From Apostichopus japonicus (taxonomy: Eukaryota; Echinodermata; Holothuroidea; Aspidochirotida; Stichopodidae), in the NCBI RefSeq assembly GCF_037975245.1, contig NC_092576.1, forward strand, positions 26,611,611 through 26,675,610: a DNA stretch of 64,000 bases. Reading direction: 5' to 3'. This document shows positions 52,047-62,589 of this stretch, piece after piece; positions within the stretch are counted from its first letter, which is position 1; each line of letters opens with the position of its first letter. A program made the position numbers and the translations under genes. The notes beneath the pieces were generated by a model. The model searched no databases, was not told where the DNA came from, and saw nothing but the letters and a program-made list of their open reading frames with translations.

Positions 52047-53070
52047 ATGCCCGGGCCTAATTTACCAGATACAGGGGCGAGTGCATCAAGCAGAGGGACA
52101 ACGAGCAGTCAGTTTGATTTTGATGCATTGAGTCAATTTTTCAAGCGAGCTATGGGATTCCATGGTATACCGCAGGGGAGGCTCACCAAATTCAAAGGTG
52201 AACCAAACACGACCAGGAGAGCTTAGTTTCAGTGAATGGCTAAATGAATTCGAACAGATTGTGGAACCGTTTGATTTAGAAGACAAAGAGAAAGCTAGAG
52301 CCTTAGTCGACCACCTGGTTGGTTCTGCCAGAGAAGAGGTGATGTGTCTTTCTGACAAAAATAGATCAGACTACTCAGAGGTAAAGAAGGCTTTGGAGCT
52401 CTGTTTTTCTGTGTCAGGTACAGCTCAGAGTGCTAGTGTGGAGTTCCACAACAGGAGACAAGGGGAGCGGGAGTCTCTTGCAGATTTTAGTAGGTCGCTT
52501 ATACGGCTTTACAATAAGATGGAGACTACTGCACCGACGCAGGAAGAGGCAAAGGCCCTGGAAAAACTAAGAAACAGGTCCCTCCGAGATCAATTCTCTG
52601 CAGGAGCAAGAGAAGAATGGGTTCGGAGAGAGTTAAGACGAATATCCCTTGCCACTAAAGACAACGGATTTGAGGAGATGAGGAAAGAAGCCATCTATTT
52701 GTTTCAAGATGGTGGAACCCATCAAGTAACTAAAGTGAGGGAGGTCACTGCAGACGAAATATCTATTTCTAAGGCAGAAACTGGTCCTACCTTAAGGGAA
52801 ATGGCAGAGCAACAGTCCCAGTTACTGGCACAGGTTGTGGCCATGAGAGAAGAGATCAAATTGTTGAGGGGCTTGTCTTCAGAAGTCCAACAACTCAAGG
52901 AAGATATGAGACAACAGAGACCAAACTGGTCCAGCAGACAACCACCCAACAGATTTCAACCACCCAACAGGTATCCACGACAGAGATCTATTGCAGATGT
53001 GACATGTTTTAGCTGTAACCAAAAGGGACACTATGCGGTTGACTGTCCTAAGAACCGACCGGGAAACTAA
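52047..53070 (+). CDS. Gypsy 2 Gag
   Basis: Forms the particle and packages element RNA. The long frame starts at ATG 52,162 (302 residues). An ATG at 52,047 opens 38 more codons in another frame whose product fits the expected Gag N-terminus (GIPQGRLTKFKGEP), with the frame change near 52,205. The central part is capsid-like (ELSFSEWLNEFEQIVEPFDL; RRQGERESLADFSRSLIRLY). A coiled-coil-like stretch follows, then a single knuckle CFSCNQKGHYAVDC near the end. It stops at 53,070, 14 bases before the pol frame opens, so pol needs a frameshift or readthrough. Confidence 0.75.
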
Positions 53071-53084
53071 TTCACTCTGCTGTT

Positions 53085-56000
53085 GTGGGCGAAACAGTAG
53101 AGCGGACTTATTCCACCAGAAGGCCCTTAGAGAGAAACATGTATGCGAAGAAAACTGCAGAGATTAGGAGTGACGGGATCCCTGGAAGTCCAGATTTTGT
53201 TGAAGTAGACATGGGAGTAGTAGAACCTAAGGATTTGAGTTATAATAGAGTATTGAAGCAAGAGAGTAACATAGACGAGATTGAGGTTAGAGGAGAGATT
53301 GGAGATGGGGTTGATAGTAGTAGTATGACAGAGTTGGGCTTTAGAGAAGAAGAGAAAAAGGTAGTGAATTGTCGTCGAGAGGTGGAGTCTAGTCAGGTAG
53401 AGGAGAGTCGTCGAGAGATGGAGTCTAGTCAGGTAGAGGAGAGTTGTCAAGAGATGGAGTCTAATCAGGTAGAGAAATTGAGTGGTGATATGGAGCCTAG
53501 TCAGGTAGAGGAGAGTCGTCGAGAGATGGAGTCTAGTCAGGTTGAGGATAGTTGTCGAGAGATTGAGCTTGGATGCAGTGTTGGAAAAGGAATTAGGGAG
53601 GAGAGTGATGGAGTTGTAGATCAAGGATCAGTTGAGAAAGGAGAGTTGCTACAGGTGATAGAGAGTAAGGTAGGGGATGGAGGTTGTTCAGAGAAAGGAC
53701 ACAGTGCTGAACAAATTGAGGAAACCCAGAGGGGTACAGAGGTTGTGGGAGACTTCTTAGTTAATGGAAAAGTTACAGCACTTGCTTGTGAGGCTGTAGA
53801 GAGACTGACAGGTATTTCAGAGATAGTGTCACCAAGTCCTACGGCTCTGATTAAGGTTGCAGGAGTAGAAATAGGGTGTGTTATAGACACTGGAGCGGAG
53901 TCGTCTATTATTCCATCACAAGTTTTTCATGAGCTTCTGGAGCCAGTGTTGGGATCTCTCAGCACCCTGGGGTATGCCCTCACTATTAAAGGAGTTGGAG
54001 AAACGCACATTCCAGCTGAAGGTTTCGTGATGGCAGAAGTGTGCTTACAAAATAGGACCGTAGACGTTGGATTCCTTGTTTTGCCAAGTGAACTTCCTCT
54101 TGAAGGAAGAAGGAAGGACTATCCAATTCTACTGGGATGTAACGCATTAAAGAAGCTTGCTGCAATTGCTGCCATAGATGGAGAAGAGACAGACCCTGGC
54201 TTCCAAATACTGTTAGAAGGGACATCTGTACCAATTAAACTGCAGTCAACAGATGTATCCTTTGCACCTGCAGACATCAGCACTGGATCTTCAAAGGAAG
54301 TAATTGCTCCATATTCTGCAAGGAGAGTAGAGTGTAGATTTAAATCTGAAGAGACTGAAGGAGGGACGTGGCTGGTCAGTGGATTGAGGTCAACAGAATG
54401 GGAAGTGGTAGAGGGTTGTATCATGCCAGAAAATCAAACCGTGTCCCTGTTGATTGCAAACCCTGGAGCACAGATAGTGTGCATACCTCCAAATTACAGA
54501 GTTGCGGAAGCTGTCCCAGCAAGACCAAGATCGGAAGTCTTTACATCATTTAGGGTAGACCATATAGAGGTAGATGTACAGGAGATTTACGATGTTGATG
54601 TAGAAGGAGCTGAATCGGAGGTTAAGTGTACCAGCCCTGAAGTTAACAAAAGAGAGAAATTTCAGTTTCCAGATGGTTCCAGTTTCCTGTTACCAATAGG
54701 CCTTAGTCTAAAAGGATTGGATACTGATCAGGCCATAAAAGTTGCTCTCCTGGTTAAGGATAATCTTGAGGCATTTTCAAATGGTGACTTCGATCTTGGG
54801 TTTTGTGATGCCATACCCCACGAAATGAAGCTTCAAGAAAACACACCAATAAGGCAGCCGTACCGCAGGATACCACCAAACCAATTAGAGGAAGTCAAAG
54901 ATCTGCAAGACATGCTAGATAAGAAAATTATCAAGAAATCCAACAGTCCATATGCAAGCCCAATCGTTCTGGTGAGAAAGAAGTTTGGAGGTATTCGTCT
55001 ATGTATAGATTATAGGAAAATTAATGAAATCACCTTGAAGGACTCATTCCCACTACCCAGAATTGAGGAAACCTTAGAAGTCTTGGGAGGAGCCAAATTT
55101 TTCTCTTCCTTAGATTTAGCGCATGGGTACTTCCAGGTTGCCATGAAGGAGGAAGATATTCCAAAGACAGCTTTTCGTGTGCCATGGGGTCTCTACGAGT
55201 TCAATAGGATGCCGCAAGGGCTCTGCAATAGCCCCAGTACATTTCAGAGGCTTATGGAACTAATCTTTGGAGACTTGAATATGTCACAACTGGTCCTTTA
55301 TCTCGATGATATACTGGTATACTCTATAACCTTCGACCAGCACTTAGACAGACTGGGCAACGTCTTTAAGCGATTGATTCATCATGGATTAAAGTTAAAA
55401 GGTGAGAAGTGCCATCTCTTCCAAGCAGAAGTTCACCATCTTGGCCACATAGTAAATGCTAGTGGGGTATCTGTAGACCCAGGTAAGATTGAGAGAATCC
55501 TTAATTGGCCTGTTCCTAGTAATGCTTCGGAGATGAGGTCCTTCCTAGGTTTAGCTGCATACTATAGGAGGTTCGTTCCTGGATTTGCAAGGGTTGCTGC
55601 TCCACTCTATAACCTTGTCGGCGGGTCACCAAAGAAGACAAAGAAAGAATTGAAAGGAGGCAGTTTTGAATGGTCACCTGGAGCTGATGAAGCTTTCACA
55701 ACACTAAAGGAACTCTTGACTTCTCCACCCATTCTGGCGTACCCAAGATTTGGTGAGGACTTTGTAGTAGAAATAGATGCCTCCTTGAGAGGATTAGGAG
55801 CTTGTTTATCCCAAGTAGGAACAGATGGACAGCTGCATCCAGTGGCATATGCCAGTCGAGGTCTTCGAGGTGCCGAGAAAAATTATAGTGACTTCTCAAG
55901 TTTCAAGATTGAATTATTAGCTTTGAAATGGGCGGTTGCTGATAAGTTTCGGGAATATCTAATTGGCTCAAAGTGTACTGTACTTACCGATAACAACCCT

Positions 56001-56900
56001 CTAGCTTATATCCAGACAGCTAAACTTGGGGCCACCGAGCAGCGTTGGGTGTCTCAATTAGCACCATTCGACCTTACTATCAAATACCGTCCAGGAAAAC
56101 AGAATAGGTGTGCAGATGCACTGAGTCGTTGTCCGGACAATGCAGTTAACATCAGCGGGCTAGCAGTGAAAGCAGAAATAAGTATTGGTTCCTCTGTTCC
56201 TTCGGAGATGCGGTCGATTGTACACTGTGGTGCTGCTGAGGAAGTAAATTCCCCGTACGTATTTCCCTCCTATTCGCATGAAGACCTGAGACAGATGCAG
56301 CAAGCAGATCAGTCATTGAAGGAGGTCTGGAAGTGTTGGCAGTCCGATTGGCAAGCACAAGATGGAACAGGGCTGTTTTCCCCAGAAGTCAGAGGCTGGC
56401 TTAAAGAAAAGGACAAGATCACAGAAATCCAGGGAGTACTATATCGACAGATCATGAATACTGGAAAGCAGTCTAACCAACTATTAGTCCCAAAAGTCCT
56501 GAAGTCCACCCTTATTGAGATGGCGCATGATCAGTGGGGGCACCAAGGTATTGGAAGGACAATTGGTATTCTCAAGGCACGTTGCTATTGGCCGGGACTT
56601 CACAAAGATGTACAGAAGCATATTAAGAAGTGTTTTACTTGTGTGGCAACAAAGGCCCCTACACCGAAAGTGCGGACTCCACGTCGACATCTCATAGCTT
56701 TCCGACCTCTTGAACTGGTAGCCATGGACACCCTCAAGCTGGATGTTGGGAGAGGCGGATATGAGGACGTACTTGTCATAACTGATGCTTTCACTAAATA
56801 CAGCCAAGCAATTCCTTGTAAGAACCAAACTGCTGTTGTTGTAGCCATAGCCTTAAGAGACAAGTGGTTTACTCAGAGTCCCTCTTCGACTACATTCTGA
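53085..56900 (+). CDS. Gypsy 2 Pol: protease, RT, RNase H and first half of integrase
   Basis: 1,271 codons. An N-terminal acidic spacer has five or six repeats of SQVEESRREMES (about 53,380-53,560). The protease active site is VIDTGAESSIIPSQ (about 53,880). RT motifs are SPIVLVRKKFGGIRLCIDYR, FFSSLDLAHGYFQ, RMPQGLCNSPSTFQ and VLYLDDILVYS (YLDD at about 55,300). RNase H has EIDASLRGLGACLSQ and VLTDNNPLAYIQ. The integrase HHCC is HDQWGHQGIGR...CFTCVATK, and the first catalytic Asp lies in AMDTLKLD. The frame fails at about 56,880 through a net small deletion just before the second catalytic Asp. Confidence 0.85.
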   Translation: MGETVERTYSTRRPLERNMYAKKTAEIRSDGIPGSPDFVEVDMGVVEPKDLSYNRVLKQESNIDEIEVRGEIGDGVDSSSMTELGFREEEKKVVNCRREVESSQVEESRREMESSQVEESCQEMESNQVEKLSGDMEPSQVEESRREMESSQVEDSCREIELGCSVGKGIREESDGVVDQGSVEKGELLQVIESKVGDGGCSEKGHSAEQIEETQRGTEVVGDFLVNGKVTALACEAVERLTGISEIVSPSPTALIKVAGVEIGCVIDTGAESSIIPSQVFHELLEPVLGSLSTLGYALTIKGVGETHIPAEGFVMAEVCLQNRTVDVGFLVLPSELPLEGRRKDYPILLGCNALKKLAAIAAIDGEETDPGFQILLEGTSVPIKLQSTDVSFAPADISTGSSKEVIAPYSARRVECRFKSEETEGGTWLVSGLRSTEWEVVEGCIMPENQTVSLLIANPGAQIVCIPPNYRVAEAVPARPRSEVFTSFRVDHIEVDVQEIYDVDVEGAESEVKCTSPEVNKREKFQFPDGSSFLLPIGLSLKGLDTDQAIKVALLVKDNLEAFSNGDFDLGFCDAIPHEMKLQENTPIRQPYRRIPPNQLEEVKDLQDMLDKKIIKKSNSPYASPIVLVRKKFGGIRLCIDYRKINEITLKDSFPLPRIEETLEVLGGAKFFSSLDLAHGYFQVAMKEEDIPKTAFRVPWGLYEFNRMPQGLCNSPSTFQRLMELIFGDLNMSQLVLYLDDILVYSITFDQHLDRLGNVFKRLIHHGLKLKGEKCHLFQAEVHHLGHIVNASGVSVDPGKIERILNWPVPSNASEMRSFLGLAAYYRRFVPGFARVAAPLYNLVGGSPKKTKKELKGGSFEWSPGADEAFTTLKELLTSPPILAYPRFGEDFVVEIDASLRGLGACLSQVGTDGQLHPVAYASRGLRGAEKNYSDFSSFKIELLALKWAVADKFREYLIGSKCTVLTDNNPLAYIQTAKLGATEQRWVSQLAPFDLTIKYRPGKQNRCADALSRCPDNAVNISGLAVKAEISIGSSVPSEMRSIVHCGAAEEVNSPYVFPSYSHEDLRQMQQADQSLKEVWKCWQSDWQAQDGTGLFSPEVRGWLKEKDKITEIQGVLYRQIMNTGKQSNQLLVPKVLKSTLIEMAHDQWGHQGIGRTIGILKARCYWPGLHKDVQKHIKKCFTCVATKAPTPKVRTPRRHLIAFRPLELVAMDTLKLDVGRGGYEDVLVITDAFTKYSQAIPCKNQTAVVVAIALRDKWFTQSPSSTTF

Positions 56901-57783
56901 TCAGGGCAGAAATTTTGAAAGTAGCACTATTAAGGAGTTGTGCAAGTTGTATGGCATTTCCAAATCGAGAACAACACCTTACCACCCGGAAGGAAATGGT
57001 CAAACTGAAAGGTTCAATCGTACACTTTGCGGGATGATTCGCTCCCTAGACCCAGCCCGGAGGAGGAATTGGCCAGATCTACTATCAAACCTTGTGTTTC
57101 TATACAACAGTACCCCACACCGAGTGACTGGCATGTCTCCATACAGGATGATGTTTGGGAGAGAACCATATACACCTTTAGACCAGCTACTTAGTAATGC
57201 CAGAAAGACTTGGGATGAGGATTTCGTTAACGAACAGGCAGCTGCGTTACAAGAAGCTCACAAAGTAGCAGCAGAAAAGATCAAGACTTCCAAGGAGAAA
57301 GAAAAAGCAAAGTATGACCAACTGCCGCAGAGTACTCCTCTTGAGGTAGGTGCCAGAGTACTGCTAAGAAGGACTGCTTTCGATGGCCGACATAAGCTAG
57401 AGGATAAATTTCATAGAGATCCCTTTGTCATAGTTAGAGTTAATCCAGAAGGAGATGTCTATGGTATTCGTCCGTTATTAGGAGGTCCTATTCAGACAGT
57501 AAACAGAAGACTCCTTACAGAAGACCCTAGAGATGTACAACAAGTTGAGGATCCTGAACTAGCTATTAATGAACAGGAGGACATATTGGAAGAGACAGAG
57601 CCAGAAGACATTCAACCAATTCTGCCATGGTGGTTCTTTCTTGAGCAGGGGAGGCCAAGAGAAAATGAGCCAGAAGGAGACCCAATTGCAGATCCCCAAG
57701 TTGTACTCCGCCGATCGGCTAGGCAAACCAAGGGTATACATTCGAACCCTTGCAATCTTCCACGTTCTGTCTTACACAATTAA
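56891..57783 (+). CDS. Gypsy 2 integrase, second half (frameshifted part of Pol)
   Basis: Begins in the new frame with LHSDQGRNF (second catalytic Asp), then YHPEGNGQTERFNR (catalytic Glu), NSTPHRVTGMSPYRMMFGRE, and a C-terminal VGARVLLRR/PFVIVRVNPEGDVYGIRPL barrel-like region. The acidic Pro-rich tail contains LRRSARQTKG. Without the upstream frame it has no obvious start. Confidence 0.8.
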
Positions 57784-57997
57784 GTGGTTGTCTTGTATTC
57801 CTTATGACGTATGTATTGCAATTTATAGTTCTTATTGTTGTGTACTTCTCAACTTGTACATAATATGTAAGTACAAATTTGTTTAGTTGTTGTTTGTAAA
57901 TGCGGGGAACCTGTTCTGTGACTCCACACATGGTTCACCACATTATTTTTGGTTGTTAGTTTATATTTATTTAGTGACTATGAGGGCATAAGTCATT

Positions 57998-58012
57998 AAA
58001 TGCGGGGAAGTT
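57998..58012 (+). promoter_or_regulatory. Polypurine tract
   Basis: AAATGCGGGGAAG directly before the 3' LTR. A similar AAATGCGGGGAAC lies at 57,898-57,910. Confidence 0.55.
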
Positions 58013-58718
58013 TGTAGTGAGTTGAAAATAGGTCCTTAGTACAATATTGTTATTGTTCTTCTGTAATTGGCTGGCTCATGAATTATTCATAGCTTGGTCC
58101 ACATGGGCAGCATGTGGTCAACAGCATCTCTTTGTCTATAACCTCACTTTCCCTTATTTTGTTAATGTAGATACATCTTTAAGCTAAAGTAGTGCTGCTT
58201 AAATTTCATCCTGTAAGTCTGTTTTACTATTGATTCTTACTTTTCTTATGTATACATGTTTAAAATTACTTATAATTTGGTGCTATAGTCAAATCTCTGA
58301 AGTAATACGGGGTTTGGATGTAATTATTAAGAATATCCATGCGCTTGTTAGCCTGAGTTTATGCTAATGCACCCTCCTGGCTTGGCGTGGGGAGGAGTTG
58401 CATGTGGGAATTTCAAGGAGCATGATCTTTATTAGAAAAAGAGAAGAAAAGTTTGTCCGTTTCCAGTATTAAACGATGATAAAGAGTTAATTTTGGTTCT
58501 GTTTGGCTACTCGGTTGTGCGATGGTGAAGGTCTGTCTACGAGGGCACAACTTGTAATTGACATATTTGGCTTGGGGCTGCTTTCTATGCTTTCCTGTTC
58601 TCTACGTTTTCTGTTTATCTACACTGAATAAATTGGTGAAATCGTATACTGCTGTCTCTGAATCTGGTCTTAACGAGCAGGCTGACCCTTCCTTCGACTT
58701 CCCCTCCGCGTCCCTTCA
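58013..58718 (+). repeat. Gypsy 2 3' LTR
   Basis: Same 706 bases as the 5' LTR by eye. It runs directly into minus-strand gypsy 3 sequence. Confidence 0.85.
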
Positions 58719-58734
58719 TGATGAACATGACAAA

Positions 58735-59204
58735 AGTTCATCGATAGTGGACAATGCAAGATCGAGACATCCTCTTTACCAAAAGAGATTAGTCTCTGTT
58801 GTGGACCGCAGTACAAGGCAGGTGTGCTGGATTACTATGTTGACCTTTGTTGATGCGATTGGATCGACGAACTGGGTCAGGAGGATTTTTACTAATACCA
58901 TCATCTGGGAGGAACAACCAGTATGGGACTAGTCTGGTAGTCGTGGCATCATTGTCGTCATCATTATCATCATCATCAAAATCTTCGGTTGCGGGATCAC
59001 TGTCATCAATTCCTTCATGTGTAGGGCAAGAAAGTTCATTTCGTGGGTCTTTGATTAACAGCTTTCTGTTGACCGTCTGCTCTGGGCCTCCTAAAATAGG
59101 TGTTATACGGTAAACATCTTGTTCTTCATTAATATCAATAACGACAAAAGCTTGTCTGTTATACTTGTCATCCAGCTTGTGCCTACATTTTAATCCACAC
59201 TTCT
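58735..59204 (-). pseudogene. Gypsy 3 Pol C-terminus
   Basis: KLDDKYNRQAFVVIDINEEQ, YRITPILGGPEQTVNRKLL and a DDDDND-rich acidic stretch lead to VRRSNRINKGQHSNPAHLP, as in the gypsy 2 tail. It is cut at 59,204 by the piggyBac insertion. Confidence 0.7.
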
Positions 59205-59208
59205 TTAA
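59205..59208. repeat. Left TTAA target duplication of piggyBac
   Basis: TTAA flanks the element on this side and at 61,612-61,615. Confidence 0.85.
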
Positions 59209-59530
59209 CTGTTATCCTGCGGAGTTTTACACACAAAACCTATGCAGTGCGCGTAGTTTTTCTATAAAATGCAGTTTATAATGCAGTTTCTGCTCTGTTT
59301 CAATTTGTATCTGTTTTAACATGTCCCATAAGCTTAGAAAGTATTTCTTTTCAGGAGGTATGTATCTTTATTCAGTTTTCCAGTCATAACATGTACATAT
59401 AATGAACTAATTAGTTAATTGATCAATCAATTAATCAATCAATCAATTGAAAATGAATGAAAAATGAGAAAAATGAGTACTAGTGTCGCTCTCTTCTTTC
59501 ACATGTTTGTCCAGAGTCTCAAGACAGTTC

Positions 59531-61237
59531 TTACAAGTTTTGTTTAGTGTGGTATTGCTCCCAGCAGGGTCCCAGGCAAAGAGCAACATCACAGGTTTGA
59601 CAGATGTAGCTAGTCCGCACTCGTTTTGGTGTTGGCCGGGCTTGGTGATCAGTGCAGATTACACAATTTCTCCGCTTTCCTTTTGCAAGCTTCGTCTGCT
59701 TCAAGTGAGATCTTGGATTGTTCAGCCTGACACCAGCAGCGATAGGATTGCTTGGTGGTCTTCCCCCTTTGCTGATGGCAGGAGCTGTTACATTTCCAAC
59801 AAGTCCCTCCACCAACTTCACCTGGAAAATCCGTCTCTCCATGGGCTTGATTCCAGCCTTTGTCACATGGTCCTTGTAGAGGATGTATGCATTGAGAGTC
59901 ATGCGACCGATGACGTTGAAGAATAATTTCTTTGTCCATTTCCAAGTTTTCCGCTCATCTAGGAAACAGTACAGACGCATGTCACTCAAATCAACTCCAC
60001 CCATTGACTTGTTGTACAGTTCGATCCCATGAGGAATGTGCCTAGCCCTACCTCGCCTCGATGTCACGTCCTTCATATTTGCGCTGGCCACTGTTGACAG
60101 GATGATAACATGTTTTTTGTCATGGAATCCAACCGATAGCAGGGGCCCAGAACGTGAAGCAGCTGCAGAACCCTTTGCCAGCTTCCTCTTGATACTATCT
60201 GGAAGTCCCATTCGATTACTCCGGCATGTCCCAGTGGCAAAGGTTTTCCGATCGTAGAGATCACGAAAAAGTTTTGGTGAGGAAAAAAAGTTGTCGACAA
60301 ATAAGTGGTGTCCCCTATCTAAAATGGGATCCATGAGACCCATCACCACTTTGTATCCCTGATTGTCCTGTCTTGGCTGCCCAGGTCTCCTTCCTGTGTA
60401 CATGATCATGTGATAGGCATAGCCAGTGTCAGCTTCGCATAACAACCACATTTTCACTCCGAATTTGTGATGGTGCTTGTTCGGCATGTATTGGATGCCC
60501 CGGTACCGCCCCATGAAACCCACTAGGCTTTCATCAACAGAAACTGCCTCTTTCATGATGTAGTTTTGTTGCGATGTCTCCCCAACTTGGTGGATGAGAG
60601 AGTATGCTCTTTTTTCTGAGTCAGTAAAAATATTGGTGGCATCACATTCCATTGTAGGCATGTTGAACATGGCCAACAGTAGTAAGAACCTGTCTCTCCG
60701 AAAGACGTGTCGAAAATAAGGGGTCGATTGAGATGGATTGGAGCTATCCCAGTATGCATTGAGACATGTTTTTTGGACAAGACCCATATTGACAATGATC
60801 CCCAAAAATGCCTTCATTTCCTCAAGGTCAGTGCCATTCCATTCAGCATATCTTGACTTTCTCCGCAGAGGTGTATTTCTCATAACTTTTTCCTTGGCAT
60901 ACCTGTTAGTTTCATCTACGATCTCTTGCAAAATTCCATCAGTCATGAGGTTCGAAAAATAATCCACTGGCTTCATATCAGGCCGAAAATTGGCTGCAAC
61001 AACACCACTGTCACCGTTGTACTGGAACGTATGAGCTGGCATTATGTCCGTTTGTAAATCCGGTATAGCGATCCACGGCCTAACTAGTAGGCCTAGGTTA
61101 GGCCCACCATCATCACTTGAATCTGATCCATCGGATGATTCAGACTCACTCAAATCACTCGAAGCTGAATCACCGGAAGCAATATCAGAAATGCTGTCTC
61201 CAAAGTTATCAAAATCACTTTCGTCGTCCGAATTCAT
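59531..61237 (-). CDS. piggyBac transposase
   Basis: Cuts and reseals DNA at TTAA without footprint in this family. 568 residues from the ATG at 61,235-61,237; the frame is open 54 codons further up, but this Met starts the usual acidic N-terminus (DDESDFDNFGDSISD, then Ser/Asp-rich). The catalytic Asp triad is visible in VSVDESLVGF, LFVDNFFSSP and GGVDLSDMRL. The C-terminal cysteine-rich domain runs CVICTDH...CQTCDVALCLGPCWEQYH. Length fits the family's usual 550-600. No stop or frameshift is seen, so the gene may be active. Confidence 0.9.
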   Translation of the reverse strand: MNSDDESDFDNFGDSISDIASGDSASSDLSESESSDGSDSSDDGGPNLGLLVRPWIAIPDLQTDIMPAHTFQYNGDSGVVAANFRPDMKPVDYFSNLMTDGILQEIVDETNRYAKEKVMRNTPLRRKSRYAEWNGTDLEEMKAFLGIIVNMGLVQKTCLNAYWDSSNPSQSTPYFRHVFRRDRFLLLLAMFNMPTMECDATNIFTDSEKRAYSLIHQVGETSQQNYIMKEAVSVDESLVGFMGRYRGIQYMPNKHHHKFGVKMWLLCEADTGYAYHMIMYTGRRPGQPRQDNQGYKVVMGLMDPILDRGHHLFVDNFFSSPKLFRDLYDRKTFATGTCRSNRMGLPDSIKRKLAKGSAAASRSGPLLSVGFHDKKHVIILSTVASANMKDVTSRRGRARHIPHGIELYNKSMGGVDLSDMRLYCFLDERKTWKWTKKLFFNVIGRMTLNAYILYKDHVTKAGIKPMERRIFQVKLVEGLVGNVTAPAISKGGRPPSNPIAAGVRLNNPRSHLKQTKLAKGKRRNCVICTDHQARPTPKRVRTSYICQTCDVALCLGPCWEQYHTKQNL

Positions 61238-61539
61238 CTTGAAATTCACTCCAAAACGTCCGATAATAATTCTGAAAACTAGTGAAAGTTTCGCTCTTCC
61301 GACTGCCTCTTCACTGTTGGTAGTAGTATAGCGAATTTTACCATGCTCCGTATTGCAATCTGCTTGCATTTTCTTCTGGATTCTGTTTGGATTTGGCATA
61401 TAATTTGCCGATTTCCTATGGATTTATGGTCAAGTTCGGCATTATAGTAGCTTCTAATACCAACTCCTATTCGCTGACGCGATATCTAGTGCCTAGTGTC
61501 AACCAATCACAAGCCACGTGGCAATATTTCGGGTGTTTA

Positions 61540-61611
61540 CATGAAAGCCACGATCGTGGCTTTCCGCACGGAACTTGGGGGCCACGATCGTGGCTTTCAG
61601 CAGGATAACAG
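61540..61611. repeat. Subterminal palindromes at the right end of piggyBac
   Basis: GCCACGATCGTGGC lies inside a 22-base perfect palindrome at 61,543-61,564 and recurs at 61,581-61,598. These may be transposase-binding repeats. Confidence 0.6.
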
Positions 61612-62569
61612 TTAAGAGAGCTTGCATTCCTTTTGCAAATGGCTCACTCATGGGTCTTCGACTGCCTCTCTCTACCTGTCTGTAACATCGTCTCTGTCCG
61701 ATCCTCCGCCGCAATTTGGTGTACTCTTTGCAGTGCCTCTGCTTGACTTTCGATGAAATCTTCTGTAAAAGAGTCTTGGCTGTTTGTTAACAGTTGATCA
61801 ATAGGGGTAGAAGGTTCCCTTCAATAAATTAATCTGTATGGAGATAATCCAGTGACACTGTGAGGGGTGGAGTTGTAGAGAAACACCAGGTGTGTCATCA
61901 ACTCTGGCCATTTATGACGAGTCGATGGTTCCAGCGACCTGATCATCTGGCATAAGGTGCGGTTGAATCGTTCGACTTGTCCGTTCCCTTGGGGGTGGTA
62001 GGGTGTCGTACGCGTCCTCACAACTCCATACAGTCTGCAAAGATCTTGAATAAGTGAACTCTCAAAATTACTACCACGATCGAGTGTATGTGGACTGGTG
62101 CACCATAATGAGAAAACCAATGATCTTGAACTTTAGCCACAACAACTGCAGTCTGGTTTCAACATGGTACGGCTTGTGAATATTTGGTAAAGGCCTCTGT
62201 CATTACTAGAACATCCTTGAATCCCCCTTTCCCTCGGTCTAATTTGAGAAAATCTATCGCCAGCAACTCTAAAGGCCTTGACGCCAAGATATGTCATCTC
62301 GGGGTTCGTATTGCTGGGGTGGGGCTCTTCGTAGTGGTGCAAGTGAAGCACCTCTTAATATGGCACTGAACATCTTTATGCAACCCTGGCCAGAAACAGC
62401 GCATCTGCAGAATGCTAAAAGTCCAATTAATGCCCTGGTGTCCCCATTCGTCATGGGCCATTTCCATCAGTCTGGTACGCAACATCTGTGGTACTAGTAG
62501 CTGTCTTGCTCTTCCTCCATACTTGCCTGTCACTTCTTGATCCAATACTCCCTGATGCTCAACAAACAA
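61612..62569 (-). pseudogene. Gypsy 3 integrase
   Basis: HDEWGHQGINWTFSI and CFTCTTTKSP give HHCC. AIDFLKLDRG-like sequence is in a shifted frame near 62,270, THTLDRGSNF-like sequence carries the second Asp near 62,090, and YHPQGNGQVERFNR the Glu. It ends at NSTPHSVTGLSPYRLIY-stop (about 61,822). Frame changes near 62,300 and 62,120, and a stop near 62,155, inactivate it. Confidence 0.75.
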
Positions 62570-62589
62570 CTCTTGACATCTGGAGAAAG

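Larger units (their letters stand above)
51165..58718 (+). mobile_element. Gypsy 2: near-intact Ty3/gypsy retrotransposon
   Basis: Two 706 bp LTRs beginning TG and ending CA flank gag and pol. I saw no difference between the LTRs when reading them side by side, which implies recent insertion. No 5 bp target duplication is present (ATGTT left, TGATG right). Coding defects are limited to a frame problem near the gag start and one in integrase. Confidence 0.85.
59209..61611 (-). mobile_element. Complete piggyBac transposon
   Basis: 2,403 bases with perfect 12 bp inverted ends: CTGTTATCCTGC at 59,209-59,220 and its reverse complement at 61,600-61,611, bounded by TTAA on both sides. It inserts in gypsy 3 integrase/C-terminal sequence, so it is younger than that element. 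The transposase frame is intact. Confidence 0.9.

Noticed and set aside
53127..53624. Minus-strand Leu/Thr-rich open frame of 165 codons
   Set aside because: It is the antisense of the acidic SQVEES repeats in gypsy 2 Pol; low complexity, no motif.
58558..58932. Plus-strand frame across the 3' LTR end
   Set aside because: It reads through the LTR into antisense gypsy 3. The same LTR frame occurs at 51,710, so it is not a gene.
21688..61615. A Teratorn-like fusion of a virus genome and piggyBac
   Set aside because: The piggyBac has its own ends and TTAA sites at 59.2-61.6 kb inside a gypsy element and is separated from the Polinton-like region by 19 kb of other elements. The two are not one unit.
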